DNA of 64,000 nucleotides from Erythrobacter sp. QSSC1-22B (GCF_001678665.1 NZ_LZRP01000004.1:62001-126000); one strand, 5' to 3'; shown: positions 37,308 to 46,739, counted from the first letter of the stretch. Numbers and translations are program-made. The notes: a model not told the origin generated them from the sequence alone.

Positions 37308-39490
37308 CAGAACGCCTGTCCGAGCGAGACATAAACCGCGACCGGCGCATCGCCCTCTTCGGGGTTGAGCGGGACGCCGACATCGACGCGGATCGGTCCG
37401 AAGCCGGTGTAATAGCGTACCCCGATGCCAGCACCGATCTTGATCTCGGAGAAGTCGGGGGTGACCGAAGTGCTGACCGAACCGGCATCGATGAAGGGCA
37501 CGATCGCGACCGCACCGTCCATGAAGCCGGTGCGGATGCGGGCTTCGATGCCGACCTCGACTACGCTGCGACCGCCGCTGGGCTCGCCCAGATCGTCGCG
37601 CGGGCCGATCTCGCGGAAGCCGTAGCCGCGCACTGAACCGCCGCCGCCAGCGTACAGCCGTCGCGAGGGGGCGATGTTGCGCAGATCGGTCCCGACGATC
37701 GAGCCGTAGGCCGCGCGTCCGGCGATCACGAAGCCTTCGCGCAGTTCCTGATAATAGCTCGCATCGGCGCGGCCGCGCAGATAGAAACTCTGCACCCCGC
37801 GATTGCGCGACACCTCGGGCGAAAGCCGACCCGAGAGACGGAAGCCTTCGGACGGATCGAGCAGATCGTCGGTGGTATCGATCTGCGCGTAAGCGGGAAT
37901 GGCAGCGATGAAGTAGGTCTCGCGCGGCTGGCTGACCCCATTGGTGGCCGGGGGGCGTTCCTGCGTCGCGACCAGTTCGCCGCCTATCGACCAGCTCAGC
38001 GGCTTCTGGAACAAGAGCGTCGAAATCCGCTCGTAGGTCGCAACCAGCGCGGCGGTGCGCGCTTCGAAGGCGGGACTGTCGATCGTGCTGGCGTAGGCGT
38101 CGATGTTGAGGATCCGGTCGCGACCGCCGAAATTGTTCTTGCGCACGGTGACGCCGGCAAGCTGTTCCTGCGTGCCGGCGATGCCGCGAATGCGAAGCAT
38201 GCCTTCGGGCGGGAAGAAATTGCGGTGCTCCCAGCTCGCCTGGAGCCGGATGCCTTCTTCCGAGCCATACCCGATCGCCCCCGCGATGGTGCGCAGATCG
38301 GCCTGCTCCAGCGCGACGTCGATATCCACCACACCCGGCTGGCCCTCGCTCGGAGGCGTGACTTCACGTGGAGTGATCGTGACCGTCGACACAAGCCCCG
38401 TGGCGGTCACCGCGCGGCGCAGGTCGAGTTCCAGGCTACGCTTGAAAGTATCGCCCGGTTCGAACCGCGCGATAGTGCCCAGATGGCGGCTAGAGAGGAA
38501 GTCCGGATCGCTGCTGACGACATTGCCGAAAACATACTTGCCGTTCGGCGTCACCGGCAGGGTAAGATCGCCCTCTTCGCGCTCATGGTCGATCAGCAGT
38601 TCGGGCGCGTCGATTTCGGCGAAGGGATAGCCGGTCTCGCCCAGCGCGGTATCGAGATCGAGCTGTTCCTCGATGATCTTGTCGCTCTGGAGGAAATCGC
38701 CGCTCTGGATCTCGAAAGCCGCACGCAGGGCTTCGGCGTCGGGGGCTGCCGACAGCGAACCCAGATCGATTGCGCCAAAGCGATAGCGTTCGCCGGGAAT
38801 GATGTCGAAGCGCACGATCGGCCGCTCGCTGGCGGTGTCTTCGCCTGCATCGCGCGAGCCGATCGAACGGATTACCCGCCCGTCGTAATAGCCATAGACA
38901 CGCAGCAGATTGTCGAGCAGCTCCTCGTCCTCGCGCGCCCGCGCGGAGAGCTGAGCGATATTGTCGTCGTCGGTATCGAGAACCCGAATGGTGGACAGCG
39001 CCTCGAACCGTTCGATGAAATCGACACGCCCGCCGAATGGCGGCTCGCGCTGCGGAAAACCGAGCACCAGATCGTCCGAAATCTCGATGATTTCAGCACC
39101 GCTGAATGCGACCTGCGGTCCGGCGATTTCGAGGTCGACGAACTCGACCTCTTCGGGCGCTTCGACATCCTCGATCGGCGGCAGTTCGATGTCTTCGGGC
39201 CAGGCGAGATCCATGCCGGGCGGATCGGCCATCGGCGTATCGGGATCGACTACAGGGTCGTCAGGCAGGTCCTCGCCCTCGGCACCCAGATCTGCCCATG
39301 CGTCGGGATTTTCGACCGCGCTGTCGGGAATCAGTTCCTCGAGCGAGGGCTGACCGCTTTGCGCCTGAACGGAAACCGGCGCCACCAGCGCTATCACGCA
39401 GGCAGCGGCCAGCAAACGTGCAGGCAAAGAATGGGCGTCAGCCGACCAGGTCGAATGCGGCAGGGAGCGCGTCCTTCTGCGGGCGCCCAT
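37307..39490 (-). CDS. tamA: Outer-membrane assembly protein TamA (BamA/Omp85 family)
   Basis: TamA is the Omp85-family barrel of the TAM system. The product is up to 727 residues. A signal peptide ([19 protein letters not shown]) is followed by an acidic low-complexity segment (about 45-130). POTRA-like domains come next, and a C-terminal barrel contains [20 protein letters not shown], the VRGY/F motif of Omp85 proteins, and ends VYVSLGQAF. The start is uncertain: ATG at 39490 overlaps bpt by 53 bases, while TTG at 39427 gives a compact signal peptide just after the bpt stop. Neither has a strong ribosome binding site. Confidence 0.93.
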   Translation of the reverse strand: MGARRRTRSLPHSTWSADAHSLPARLLAAACVIALVAPVSVQAQSGQPSLEELIPDSAVENPDAWADLGAEGEDLPDDPVVDPDTPMADPPGMDLAWPEDIELPPIEDVEAPEEVEFVDLEIAGPQVAFSGAEIIEISDDLVLGFPQREPPFGGRVDFIERFEALSTIRVLDTDDDNIAQLSARAREDEELLDNLLRVYGYYDGRVIRSIGSRDAGEDTASERPIVRFDIIPGERYRFGAIDLGSLSAAPDAEALRAAFEIQSGDFLQSDKIIEEQLDLDTALGETGYPFAEIDAPELLIDHEREEGDLTLPVTPNGKYVFGNVVSSDPDFLSSRHLGTIARFEPGDTFKRSLELDLRRAVTATGLVSTVTITPREVTPPSEGQPGVVDIDVALEQADLRTIAGAIGYGSEEGIRLQASWEHRNFFPPEGMLRIRGIAGTQEQLAGVTVRKNNFGGRDRILNIDAYASTIDSPAFEARTAALVATYERISTLLFQKPLSWSIGGELVATQERPPATNGVSQPRETYFIAAIPAYAQIDTTDDLLDPSEGFRLSGRLSPEVSRNRGVQSFYLRGRADASYYQELREGFVIAGRAAYGSIVGTDLRNIAPSRRLYAGGGGSVRGYGFREIGPRDDLGEPSGGRSVVEVGIEARIRTGFMDGAVAIVPFIDAGSVSTSVTPDFSEIKIGAGIGVRYYTGFGPIRVDVGVPLNPEEGDAPVAVYVSLGQAF

Positions 39491-40304
39491 CGATACGCTT
39501 GCGAGCGGAACCGGTGTCGGAATCACCCGATCGGGGCGCGGTGGCCGCGGCGATAAGCCGTCCGTGCTCCTCATCGGAAATGCGCTCCCATCCGGCACGT
39601 GTCAGCCGCTCGAGCGGCCGGAACCGCACCTTGTATTGCATGCGTTCGGCGCCCTCGACCCAATAGCCCAGATAGACATAGGGCAGGCCGCGCGCGGCTG
39701 CGCGCCGCATATGATCGAGGATGATGAATGTGCCAAGCCCAGAACGGTCCTCATGCTCCGGGTCATAGAAACTGTAGATCATCGACAGCCCGTCACCCTG
39801 CTCGTCGGTGAGGCATGCGCCGATCAGGCGACCCGGTTGCGACCCTACACCCGGTTCCCTGTATTCGATCACATAGCTGGAAACGGGAGTGTGTTCCACC
39901 ATATCCGCAAAGTCGCTCTCCTCCATCTGCGTCATGCCGCCACCGGGGTGGCGAACAGAGAGGTATTTCTGGAGGAGTTCGTATTGTTCCGGCGTTGCCC
40001 AGGGGCGGCATTCGGTGGTGACGATGTCGCGGTTGCGCTTCATCAGCCGCTTCTGCGAGCTCGACGGCTTGAACTCTTCCGCCACAACGCGGACCGATAC
40101 GCAGGCCTGGCAATCGAGGCAGCTGGGGCGATAGGCGACGGTCTGGCTGCGACGGAAACCGATCCGGCCGAGCGCCTCGTTCAGCTCATCCGCGTTCTCG
40201 CTGCGCAGTTCGGTGAAGACCTTGCGCTCGCTGCGGCCCGGCAAATACGGGCATGGCGCGGGCGAGGTCACGAAGAAGCGGGGGAAGCGGATCGGGGCGG
40301 TCAC
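39438..40304 (-). CDS. bpt: Aspartate/glutamate leucyltransferase Bpt
   Basis: Bpt attaches leucine from Leu-tRNA to N-terminal Asp or Glu, marking proteins for ClpS/ClpAP degradation (N-degron pathway). The 288-residue protein has the N-terminal [17 protein letters not shown] and [12 protein letters not shown] cysteine cluster. The GNAT-like half has [23 protein letters not shown] sequence, then [18 protein letters not shown] disordered 35-residue tail follows. The start is GTG at 40304. A CtrA-like box lies about 75 bp upstream. Confidence 0.94.
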   Translation of the reverse strand: MTAPIRFPRFFVTSPAPCPYLPGRSERKVFTELRSENADELNEALGRIGFRRSQTVAYRPSCLDCQACVSVRVVAEEFKPSSSQKRLMKRNRDIVTTECRPWATPEQYELLQKYLSVRHPGGGMTQMEESDFADMVEHTPVSSYVIEYREPGVGSQPGRLIGACLTDEQGDGLSMIYSFYDPEHEDRSGLGTFIILDHMRRAAARGLPYVYLGYWVEGAERMQYKVRFRPLERLTRAGWERISDEEHGRLIAAATAPRSGDSDTGSARKRIDGRPQKDALPAAFDLVG

Positions 40305-40377
40305 TGTGTGCTCTTTCCTCTCGCGGGATCGGGCGGATTAGCCTGCTAGGCCAATTTATGCATGTTTCGCCGCGCCG

Positions 40378-40392
40378 TTAAAAGCTTCTTAA
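40378..40392 (-). promoter_or_regulatory. CtrA-type box upstream of bpt
   Basis: TTAA-AAGCTTC-TTAA is an exact match to the Caulobacter CtrA consensus TTAA-N7-TTAA. It sits 74-88 bases upstream of the bpt GTG start, between bpt and the end of ilvA. The match is short enough to occur by chance, but TTAA is rare in this GC-rich sequence. Confidence 0.45.
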
Positions 40393-40481
40393 CCACGAAA
40401 GAGAGATTTCGGCCCCCAAATGCGTCGCGGGGTTCCGGTTTGGGACAGGCCGTGGCCGATTGTCGCCGAGCGGTCGATTTG

Positions 40482-41723
40482 TCAGTCGAGCTCAACCTTG
40501 CCCACCGAATAGCCCTTGGCGCGCAACGCCTCGATCAGGCCCTCGAGCTGGGCGGCGTCGCGCGCTTCGCATTCGATCTCGGTGAACAGTCCCTTCGCGG
40601 GAAGCGAGGTGAATATCCGCTGGTGGTGGATCTCGAGAATGTTGACATTGTGCGCGTCGAACACGCCCATTACCGCATAGAGAGCCCCCGGCCGGTCCTG
40701 CAGCTGGATCTTGAGCCGCGCGATCCGCCCGGCCCGCGCGAGGTCGCGCAGCAGCACATTGGCGAGCAGCCGCGTGTCGATATTGCCCCCGCACAGCACC
40801 AGTCCGACCTTCTTGCCCCTGAAGCGCTCGGGATTGGCCAGCACCGCGGCAAGCCCGGCTGCGCCCGCGCCTTCGACCACGGTCTTCTCGATCTGCAACA
40901 GCAGCGCCACCGCGTGCTCGAGCGCGGGTTCGCTGACCAGCAGGATGTCGTCGACCAGCGCCGCGATGATCTGCGAGGTGAATTCACCGGGCGCCTTGAC
41001 CGCGATCCCCTCGGCCAGAGTGTCGCCGCCGCAGACCGCCTCCTCGCCGCGCAGCCTGGCGAACATGGACGGGTAAAGCTGCGCCTGCACCCCGACCATC
41101 TCGATGGCCGGATTGATCGCGCTGGCGACGGTCGCCATCCCGCTCATCAATCCACCGCCACCGATCGGCACCACCAGGCAATCGAAATCGGGCTGCGCCT
41201 CGAGCATCTCGAGCGCGACCGTCCCCTGGCCCGCCGCGACATCGGGATGGTCGAAAGGATGGACGAAGGTCAGCCCCCGCTCCTTCTCCAGCTGGCGGGC
41301 ATGGGCATAGGCCTCGTCGAAGGTCTCGCCGAACAGTTCGACCTGACCGCCGACGCTCTCGGTCTGCATCACCTTCACCGTCGGCGTGGTCTTGGGCATG
41401 ACGATGGTGACCGGCACGCCCAGCCTTGTGCCGTGATAGGACAGCCCCTGGCTGTGGTTGCCCGCCGAGGCCGCGATAACCCCGCGCGAACGCCGTTCCT
41501 CGTCGAGCAGCAGCAAGGCGTTGAGCGCCCCGCGCTCCTTGTAGGCGGCGGTGAACTGCAAATTCTCGAACTTGAGCCAGATATCGGCGCCGGCGATCTG
41601 CGACAGCGTGCGCGAATGCAGCATCGGCGTCGCGACCACCTGCCCCGCGATTCGCGCTGCGGCAGCGCGCACGTCGGCCAGCGTCAGTTGCTGGGTGGCG
41701 GAGGTGTCATCGGACCGGCTCAT
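40482..41723 (-). CDS. ilvA: Threonine ammonia-lyase with C-terminal ACT domain
   Basis: This PLP enzyme deaminates threonine to 2-oxobutanoate, feeding isoleucine synthesis. The 413-residue protein has the PLP lysine Lys62 in FTAAYKERGALNAL, SAGNHSQGLSYH and the glycine loop VPIGGGGLMSG. One C-terminal ACT domain (about 330-413) includes RPGALYAVMGVFDAHNVNIL. The single ACT domain matches the short TdcB-like/alphaproteobacterial form rather than the two-domain E. coli IlvA. The frame remains open far upstream, but only the ATG at 41723 fits the family. Confidence 0.93.
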   Translation of the reverse strand: MSRSDDTSATQQLTLADVRAAAARIAGQVVATPMLHSRTLSQIAGADIWLKFENLQFTAAYKERGALNALLLLDEERRSRGVIAASAGNHSQGLSYHGTRLGVPVTIVMPKTTPTVKVMQTESVGGQVELFGETFDEAYAHARQLEKERGLTFVHPFDHPDVAAGQGTVALEMLEAQPDFDCLVVPIGGGGLMSGMATVASAINPAIEMVGVQAQLYPSMFARLRGEEAVCGGDTLAEGIAVKAPGEFTSQIIAALVDDILLVSEPALEHAVALLLQIEKTVVEGAGAAGLAAVLANPERFRGKKVGLVLCGGNIDTRLLANVLLRDLARAGRIARLKIQLQDRPGALYAVMGVFDAHNVNILEIHHQRIFTSLPAKGLFTEIECEARDAAQLEGLIEALRAKGYSVGKVELD

Positions 41724-41753
41724 GCGCGTCGCCCTAGTCCGGGCATCACCGAC

Positions 41754-41801
41754 GCGCAATCGTGGAGGCGCGCAATCGCGGAGCCGCGCAATCGTGGAAA
41801 G
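41754..41801. repeat. Three tandem copies of a 16-bp unit
   Basis: Units 41754-41769, 41770-41785 and 41786-41801 each begin GCGCAATCG and continue YGGARRC or a close variant. The array lies between the divergent ilvA and amidohydrolase genes, 31 bases upstream of the ilvA start codon. It could influence transcription of either gene. Confidence 0.8.
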
Positions 41802-41879
41802 GTCTTGCGGCTTTCCCGCTTTGCCGTAACCCCGGCGCTTCGCACTTCCACAGCAAGCCACGATTTCGGTGTCTCTCGC

Positions 41880-43532
41880 ATGATCCGCATAACCCTCCTC
41901 GCCTGTGCCGCCGCCCTGTTCGCCACTCCCGCCGCCGCCGACCAGCTGATCGAGAATGTCGATGGCGTGCGGATCGACGAAGACGGCAAGATCGATCGCT
42001 TCACCGCGCTGCTGATCGACGACGGTGGCCGGGTGAAGGCGGTCTACGATCGCAACGACGAGCGGCCCAGCGATATCGACTATCTGCTCGACGGCGAAGG
42101 CCGGGTGATGCTTCCGGGCATGATCGACGCGCATCTCCATGTCATGGGGCTCGGCCTCGCGCGGCTGACGCTGGATCTCTCCGATACCAATTCGCTCGAC
42201 GAGGCGCTGACGAAAATCCGCGAGTTTGCCGACGACAATCCCGGTCGCCCGTGGATTCTCGGACGCGGCTGGAACCAGGAAAAATGGGGCCTGGGCCGCT
42301 TCCCGACCGCCGCCGAACTCGACAGTGCCGTGTCCGACCGACCGGTGTGGCTGCAACGCGTCGACGGCCATGCCGCCTGGGGCAACACCCGTGCCTTGGA
42401 AGCCGCGCAGATCACCGAAGCAACCAGCGATCCCGCCGGTGGCCGGGTCGAACGCCTCCCCGGATCGCGCATGCCTTCGGGTGTCTTCGTCGATGCCGCC
42501 GAAGAGCTGGTCCAGCGTGTAGTCCCGGCCCCGCGCCCGGCCGAGCGCGATCTCGCTTTCCAGCGGGCGCAGGAGGTCCTCCATTCGATGGGCGTGACCG
42601 CCGCCGCTGACATGGGCACCTCGATCGAGGACTGGCAGACCTTCCGCCGCGCCGGGGACAACGGTCGGCTGACGCTGCGGATCATGTCGTATGCAACCAG
42701 CGCGGACACGATGGAACTGGTTGCCGGCTCGGGCCCCACGCCCTGGCTGTATGACGACCGGCTGAAGCTCAACGGCGTGAAGCTCTATCTCGATGGCGCG
42801 CTCGGTTCGCGCGGGGCGTGGCTCAAGCAGCCCTATGCCGACGATCCGGGCAACACCGGTCTGCCGCTGATGAGCCCGGCGCAATTGCGCAACATTCTGG
42901 TCCGCGCCTCCAACGGCGGGTTCCAGGTCGCGTTGCATGCCATCGGCACCGCAGCCAATGCCGATGCGCTGAGTGCGGTGCATGAAATCGCCGACAGCTT
43001 TCCCGGCGACCGCCGCTGGCGCATCGAACACGCGCAGATCCTCGATCCGGCGGATATCCGCCTGTTCGGCGAACACGGCATCATCGCTTCGATGCAGCCG
43101 GTCCACCAGACCAGCGACCGGACCATGGCCGAAGCGCGGCTGGGCCCGGATCGCCTCGATGGCGCCTATGCGTGGCGCAGCATTGCCGCCACTGGCGCGC
43201 CGCTGGTCTTCGGATCGGACGCTCCGGTCGAATCGCCCGATCCCTTCGCCGGGCTCGCTGCCGCCTTCACCCGCACCGACGCAGACGGTCAGCCGTTCGG
43301 CGGCTGGCGCCCGGAAGAACGGGTCGGCCGTGAAGACGCACTGGCCGCCTTCACCAGAGACGCTGCCTTCGCAGGCTTTGCCGAAGGACGCTTCGGGCAG
43401 CTTGTTATCGGCGAACGGGCGGATTTCGTGCTGGTCGATCGCGATCCGCTGCTGGCCACGCCGGAAGAGCTGCGCAACACGCGCGTGCTGCAGACCTGGA
43501 TCGGCGGCAGACAAGTGTATAAGGCGGAATAG
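41880..43532 (+). CDS. Exported amidohydrolase, YtcJ/amidohydrolase-3 type
   Basis: The 550-residue metal-dependent hydrolase begins with a signal peptide (MIRITLLACAAALFATPAAA), placing it in the periplasm. The metal-binding start of the barrel is LPGMIDAHLHVMGLG. RGWNQEKWG, KLYLDGALGSRGAWL, ALHAIGTAAN, RIEHAQILDPADI and FGSDAPVESPDPF follow in the order typical of the YtcJ family. The substrate is unknown; relatives act on amides and formamides. The ATG is at 41880, and the open frame upstream lies in the intergenic and ilvA region. Confidence 0.92.
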   Translation: MIRITLLACAAALFATPAAADQLIENVDGVRIDEDGKIDRFTALLIDDGGRVKAVYDRNDERPSDIDYLLDGEGRVMLPGMIDAHLHVMGLGLARLTLDLSDTNSLDEALTKIREFADDNPGRPWILGRGWNQEKWGLGRFPTAAELDSAVSDRPVWLQRVDGHAAWGNTRALEAAQITEATSDPAGGRVERLPGSRMPSGVFVDAAEELVQRVVPAPRPAERDLAFQRAQEVLHSMGVTAAADMGTSIEDWQTFRRAGDNGRLTLRIMSYATSADTMELVAGSGPTPWLYDDRLKLNGVKLYLDGALGSRGAWLKQPYADDPGNTGLPLMSPAQLRNILVRASNGGFQVALHAIGTAANADALSAVHEIADSFPGDRRWRIEHAQILDPADIRLFGEHGIIASMQPVHQTSDRTMAEARLGPDRLDGAYAWRSIAATGAPLVFGSDAPVESPDPFAGLAAAFTRTDADGQPFGGWRPEERVGREDALAAFTRDAAFAGFAEGRFGQLVIGERADFVLVDRDPLLATPEELRNTRVLQTWIGGRQVYKAE

Positions 43533-43744
43533 TTGCGCGGCGCGCTCTGGCCTCGATAGGCTCCCTGCGTTATGACCCAGATGGCTGGGCAAATAAGGCA
43601 ATTAAGGTTGTGGCAACCACTTCTCATCTAGGGCGCCGTCCGCTCTGCGAAGGTGGTGCTCGGTTGCACTTCGCGGGGCAAAATCTGTTCGGAAGGTTGC
43701 GCCAGGCCCGTCCCGAAACACTCCTAACGACAAGGGTTCGTTGC
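43533..43744. other. Intergenic region upstream of small protein 1
   Basis: These 212 bases follow the amidohydrolase gene. I see no coding frame with support. An in-frame start at 43610 would extend small protein 1 by 45 residues, but that extension lacks a signal peptide and looks like out-of-frame noise. The promoter of the small gene should lie here, though I cannot place it. Confidence 0.5.
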
Positions 43745-43960
43745 ATGGTTCGTAAATTACTGATGGCCGCAGCCGCCGCTTCTCTGATTGCCGGCCCGAT
43801 CGCCGCGCAGGAAACCGCGAGCACTACCCGCCAGAGCGCCCCCGTTTCCGGGGAAAGCGAACTTGGCGGGGATTCGCCGCTGATATACCTCATCGGCATT
43901 GCCGTGGTGGCCGCTTCCATCGTCTTTCTTTCGGAAGACGATGATCCGGTAAGCCCCTGA
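43745..43960 (+). CDS. Small exported membrane protein 1 (SAPVxGESE family)
   Basis: The 71-residue protein has a signal peptide (MVRKLLMAAAAASLIAGPIAAQ). The segment SAPVSGESELGG is followed by one hydrophobic helix (LIYLIGIAVVAASIVFL) and the acidic tail SEDDDPVSP. It is clearly a paralogue of the next gene, sharing both the SAPVxGESE motif and the DDDxVSP ending. I recognise no described function. After cleavage it would be a short single-span protein of the inner or outer envelope. Confidence 0.75.
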   Translation: MVRKLLMAAAAASLIAGPIAAQETASTTRQSAPVSGESELGGDSPLIYLIGIAVVAASIVFLSEDDDPVSP

Positions 43961-44121
43961 TTCGGCAACTCCAAGCAAATTGGGGTGATCGTTTCGCCCG
44001 GGACGCAGGATGGCCCCCAAGGCTCTTTATGCTAGCCCGATTTTATGTTGCACTTGGCCGATAGTTCACTTAAAGGCCCCTGTGATCGAGACAGGTAAAG
44101 TTCTCGTAAGGAGATTGAAGA

Positions 44122-44334
44122 ATGAAGTTCCGTTTTCTCGCCGCAGCCGCTGCTGCCGTAACCATGGCCGCTACCCCGGCAATCGCCGCCGACCGCGTCT
44201 CTGCGCCGGTCGAGGGTGAATCCGAAATCGGTGGCGGTGTTTCGATCATCGTCGCTCTGCTTGCCGCTGCTGCGGTTATCGGTGGCATCTTCATCGCCGT
44301 CGACAATGGCGACGACGACGCCGTCAGCCCGTAA
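44122..44334 (+). CDS. Small exported membrane protein 2 (SAPVxGESE family)
   Basis: The 70-residue protein has a signal peptide (MKFRFLAAAAAAVTMAATPAIAA), then SAPVEGESEIGGG. A hydrophobic helix (SIIVALLAAAAVIGGIFIAV) and the tail DNGDDDAVSP complete it. A strong ribosome binding site (AAGGAG, about eight bases before the ATG) and a textbook terminator directly after the stop suggest high expression as a single-gene transcript. It is the paralogue of the preceding small gene, 161 bases upstream. Function is unknown. Confidence 0.85.
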   Translation: MKFRFLAAAAAAVTMAATPAIAADRVSAPVEGESEIGGGVSIIVALLAAAAVIGGIFIAVDNGDDDAVSP

Positions 44335-44360
44335 GCGACTGCGACATTCTGATTAACGGA

Positions 44361-44390
44361 ACGGGGCCTTCGGGCCCCGTTTTTGTTGTG
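44361..44390 (+). terminator. Intrinsic terminator after small protein 2
   Basis: A perfect 8-bp stem (ACGGGGCC at 44361-44368, GGCCCCGT at 44373-44380) is capped by the stable TTCG tetraloop and followed by TTTTGTTG. It starts 27 bases after the stop codon at 44334 and is the strongest terminator in the window. Confidence 0.92.
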
Positions 44391-44517
44391 TCCGGTGTTC
44401 GCGGCTCTGTATCAGCCGGTTTCGGCACCGGCGTCTGCGGAGGGCACGGCAAGCACCCCACCCAAATGCAGTGGGGTACGGATCGCGATACCAAAAGTGG
44501 GGAAGCCAAGAGCCGAG

Positions 44518-45288
44518 CTACTCGGTCGCGGCATCCTCTGGTTCGGCCGCTTTGCGGTCGAAGAACCACATCATCGCCAGCGACAGCTCGAACAGCAGCA
44601 GCAGTGGCACAGCCAGCAGCAATTGCGATCCCGGATCGGGGGGCGTGATGATCGCTGCGAACGCGACTACCAGCACGACCACATAGCGGCGCGCGCTCAC
44701 CAGTTGCGCGCGGGTAACGATCCCGGCGCGATGGAGCAGCAGCAAAAGCACCGGGAGCAGGAAGCTGATCCCGAAGGCCAGGATGAACTGCATCACCAGG
44801 CTGAGATAATCGCTTGCGCTTGGGAGCGCCTGGATAGTCATCCCCCCGGCCTCGCCCTCGAAAGCCAAAAACCACCGGAACGCGGTCGGCATGACCACGA
44901 AGTAGGCCAACGAGGCGCCCGCCGCAAACAGGACCGGGGTAGCGAAAAGAAACGGCAGGAAGGCGCGCTTTTCCTTCGCATAGAGCCCGGGGGCGATGAA
45001 GGCCCACAACTGGTTGGCGATGATCGGGAAGCTGATGCAGAACGCCGCAAAAAGCGACACCTTCAGCTCGACGAAGAACACTTCATACAGCTTGGTGAAG
45101 ATCAACTGCCCCTGATCGCCCTGAAACGCGCCCTTGAGCGGCTGGATCAGGAACCCGAGGATGTCGTCGGCAAAATACAGACACACGCCGAACGCCACTG
45201 CCAGCGTAAGCACGCAGCGCACCAGCCGTCCGCGCAATTCGACCAGATGGTCGAGCAACGGGGCCTGGCTCTCGTCGATATCCTTCAT
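44518..45288 (-). CDS. tatC: Sec-independent protein translocase TatC
   Basis: TatC is the twin-arginine signal receptor in the inner membrane. The 256-residue protein has six predicted helices. The family motifs include PLLDHLVELRGRLVRC at the N-terminus and FTKLYEVFFVELKVSLFAAF. FPIIANQLWAFIAPGLY and the Pro-rich loop AAIITPPDPGSQ follow. I chose ATG 45288 over the directly preceding GTG. It follows tatB after nine bases in the tatA-tatB-tatC order. Confidence 0.96.
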   Translation of the reverse strand: MKDIDESQAPLLDHLVELRGRLVRCVLTLAVAFGVCLYFADDILGFLIQPLKGAFQGDQGQLIFTKLYEVFFVELKVSLFAAFCISFPIIANQLWAFIAPGLYAKEKRAFLPFLFATPVLFAAGASLAYFVVMPTAFRWFLAFEGEAGGMTIQALPSASDYLSLVMQFILAFGISFLLPVLLLLLHRAGIVTRAQLVSARRYVVVLVVAFAAIITPPDPGSQLLLAVPLLLLFELSLAMMWFFDRKAAEPEDAATE

Positions 45289-45297
45289 CACGGTGGC

Positions 45298-45774
45298 TCA
45301 GCCGTCCTTCTTCGGGGCTGCGGGCTTGGGGCCTGCTGGCTTGGAGCCTGCGGGATCAAGAGGCAGCGAGGGCTGTTCGGCGTCCGTCGGGTCGGTTGGG
45401 CTGCCATCTTCGGCTGGGCCTTTGGGCCGGGCGCGCGCGATGGCGGCTTCGGCGCGAGCGTCGTAATCGTCGGTTGCCGCAGCGTCCTTGCTCGAAGCCT
45501 GCTGCGGGAGCGGTTCCATCGCGGGCGGGACGTCGCTGCCGGAGGATTCGGCCATGATGCGATCATTGCGTTCGCGCCATTCCTTCTCCGCATCCTCGAG
45601 TTCGGCCTCGCGGATCATCGTGTCGATCCCGCTGCGAAAATGCGCGGACATCCGCCGCATCTTGCCGATCCAGCGCCCTGCCGTCCGCAAGGCGCGGGGC
45701 ATTTCCTTGGGACCGATGACGAGGATCGCAACGATCACGATCACCAGCAGTTCGCTGGCGCCGATATCGAACAT
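45298..45774 (-). CDS. tatB: Sec-independent protein translocase TatB
   Basis: TatB couples signal-peptide recognition by TatC to recruitment of TatA. The 158-residue protein starts MFDIGASELLVIVIVAILVIGPKEMP, with the membrane helix and Gly-Pro hinge of the family. An amphipathic helix (to about residue 65) follows, then a long Pro/Ala/Asp-rich disordered tail containing a short KPAGPKPAAPKK repeat. Confidence 0.94.
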   Translation of the reverse strand: MFDIGASELLVIVIVAILVIGPKEMPRALRTAGRWIGKMRRMSAHFRSGIDTMIREAELEDAEKEWRERNDRIMAESSGSDVPPAMEPLPQQASSKDAAATDDYDARAEAAIARARPKGPAEDGSPTDPTDAEQPSLPLDPAGSKPAGPKPAAPKKDG

Positions 45775-45798
45775 GGCGCTAGTCCTCTAGACCGGGCT

Positions 45799-46050
45799 TC
45801 AACGCCCGGCTTCGGTGGGGTCGGCGGGCTTGGTCTCGGTCACCGTCTCGCCAGCCGGCTTGGCCTCGTGCCCTGGGCCTTCGATCCGCGGAGAGGGGCC
45901 ATCCGAGGCCTGCTCTTCCTCGGTCATGCCCTTCTTGAAGCTTTTGATGCCCTTGCCGAAATCTCCCATCATTTCGGAGATTCGCCCGCGCCCGAACAGG
46001 ACCAGGATAACGAGGGCGATGATGATGAGCTGCCAGGGGCCGAGCGACAT
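45799..46050 (-). CDS. tatA: Sec-independent protein translocase TatA
   Basis: TatA forms the variable-size pore of the Tat system. The 83-residue protein has the N-terminal helix MSLGPWQLIIIALVILVLFG, then the hinge and amphipathic helix containing MGDFGKGIKSFKKGM, followed by an acidic tail. It is 24 bases upstream of tatB and 59 bases after scpB. This linkage of segregation and Tat genes is common in Alphaproteobacteria. Confidence 0.95.
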   Translation of the reverse strand: MSLGPWQLIIIALVILVLFGRGRISEMMGDFGKGIKSFKKGMTEEEQASDGPSPRIEGPGHEAKPAGETVTETKPADPTEAGR

Positions 46051-46109
46051 GGGATTACCTTTTTCGTAGCGTTGCGCCCCATATAGCGATCCCCGCGGGT
46101 TCGCGCCAG

Positions 46110-46739
46110 TCAGGCTTCACTGCGCCCGCCTTCTTCGAGGCCGGATTCATCCTCGTCGTCGGGATCGACCACCTCGTCATCTCCGATCAGCGCGTCATAG
46201 GCCTCCTCGACCGGATCGAGCAGGCCGGTGGCGCGCAATTCGTCGATCCCCGGCAGGTCGCGGCGGGTGCTGAGACCGAAATGGTCGAGAAACTCGGGAG
46301 TGGTGGCGTAGATCGTCGGGCGCCCGGGCGCTTCGCGCCGGCCAGCGATCTTTACCCAGCCAGCCTCCATCAGGACGTCGAGCGTTCCTCCCGAGGTCTG
46401 CACCCCCCGGATCGATTCGATCTCCGCGCGGCTGACCGGCTCGTGATAGGCGATGATCGCGAGCACCTCGGTGGCGGCGCGGCTGAGCTTGCGGGTCCGT
46501 TCGCTCTCCCGGCGGAGCAGGTGGGCGAGATCGGGCGCGGTCTGGAAATGCCAGCGCTTGCCGCGCTCGACCAGGCGGATGCCGCGTTCGCTATAATGCT
46601 CCGCCAGATCGCGCAGGCTGGAGCGGATCTCAGCCAGCGGGGCGTCGCCGAGAAAGCCCGCCAGCGCTTCCGCACTCATCGGCTCTTCGGCAGCGAACAG
46701 CGCCGCCTCCACCCCGCGCGCGAGATCGTCCATGCTCAT
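46110..46739 (-). CDS. scpB: Segregation and condensation protein ScpB
   Basis: ScpB is a winged-helix subunit of the SMC-ScpAB condensin complex. The 209-residue protein contains VEAALFAAEEPMSAEALAGFL at the start. The conserved core LSRAATEVLAIIAYHEPVSR is followed by IESIRGVQTSGGTLDVLMEAGWV and ATTPEFLDHFGL. The C-terminal tail is strongly acidic. The ATG overlaps the scpA stop (ATGA). Confidence 0.95.
   Translation of the reverse strand: MSMDDLARGVEAALFAAEEPMSAEALAGFLGDAPLAEIRSSLRDLAEHYSERGIRLVERGKRWHFQTAPDLAHLLRRESERTRKLSRAATEVLAIIAYHEPVSRAEIESIRGVQTSGGTLDVLMEAGWVKIAGRREAPGRPTIYATTPEFLDHFGLSTRRDLPGIDELRATGLLDPVEEAYDALIGDDEVVDPDDEDESGLEEGGRSEA

Noticed and set aside
33999..37334. 1111-codon open frame antisense to tamB
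   Set aside because: tamB has domains, membrane helix and C-terminal motif in the sense frame. The antisense product is Arg/Gln/Ala-rich low-complexity sequence, a typical shadow.
41724..43601. N-terminal extension of about 626 residues to threonine dehydratase
   Set aside because: The frame is open only because it runs antisense through the amidohydrolase gene. The PLP-enzyme homology begins at the ATG at 41723.
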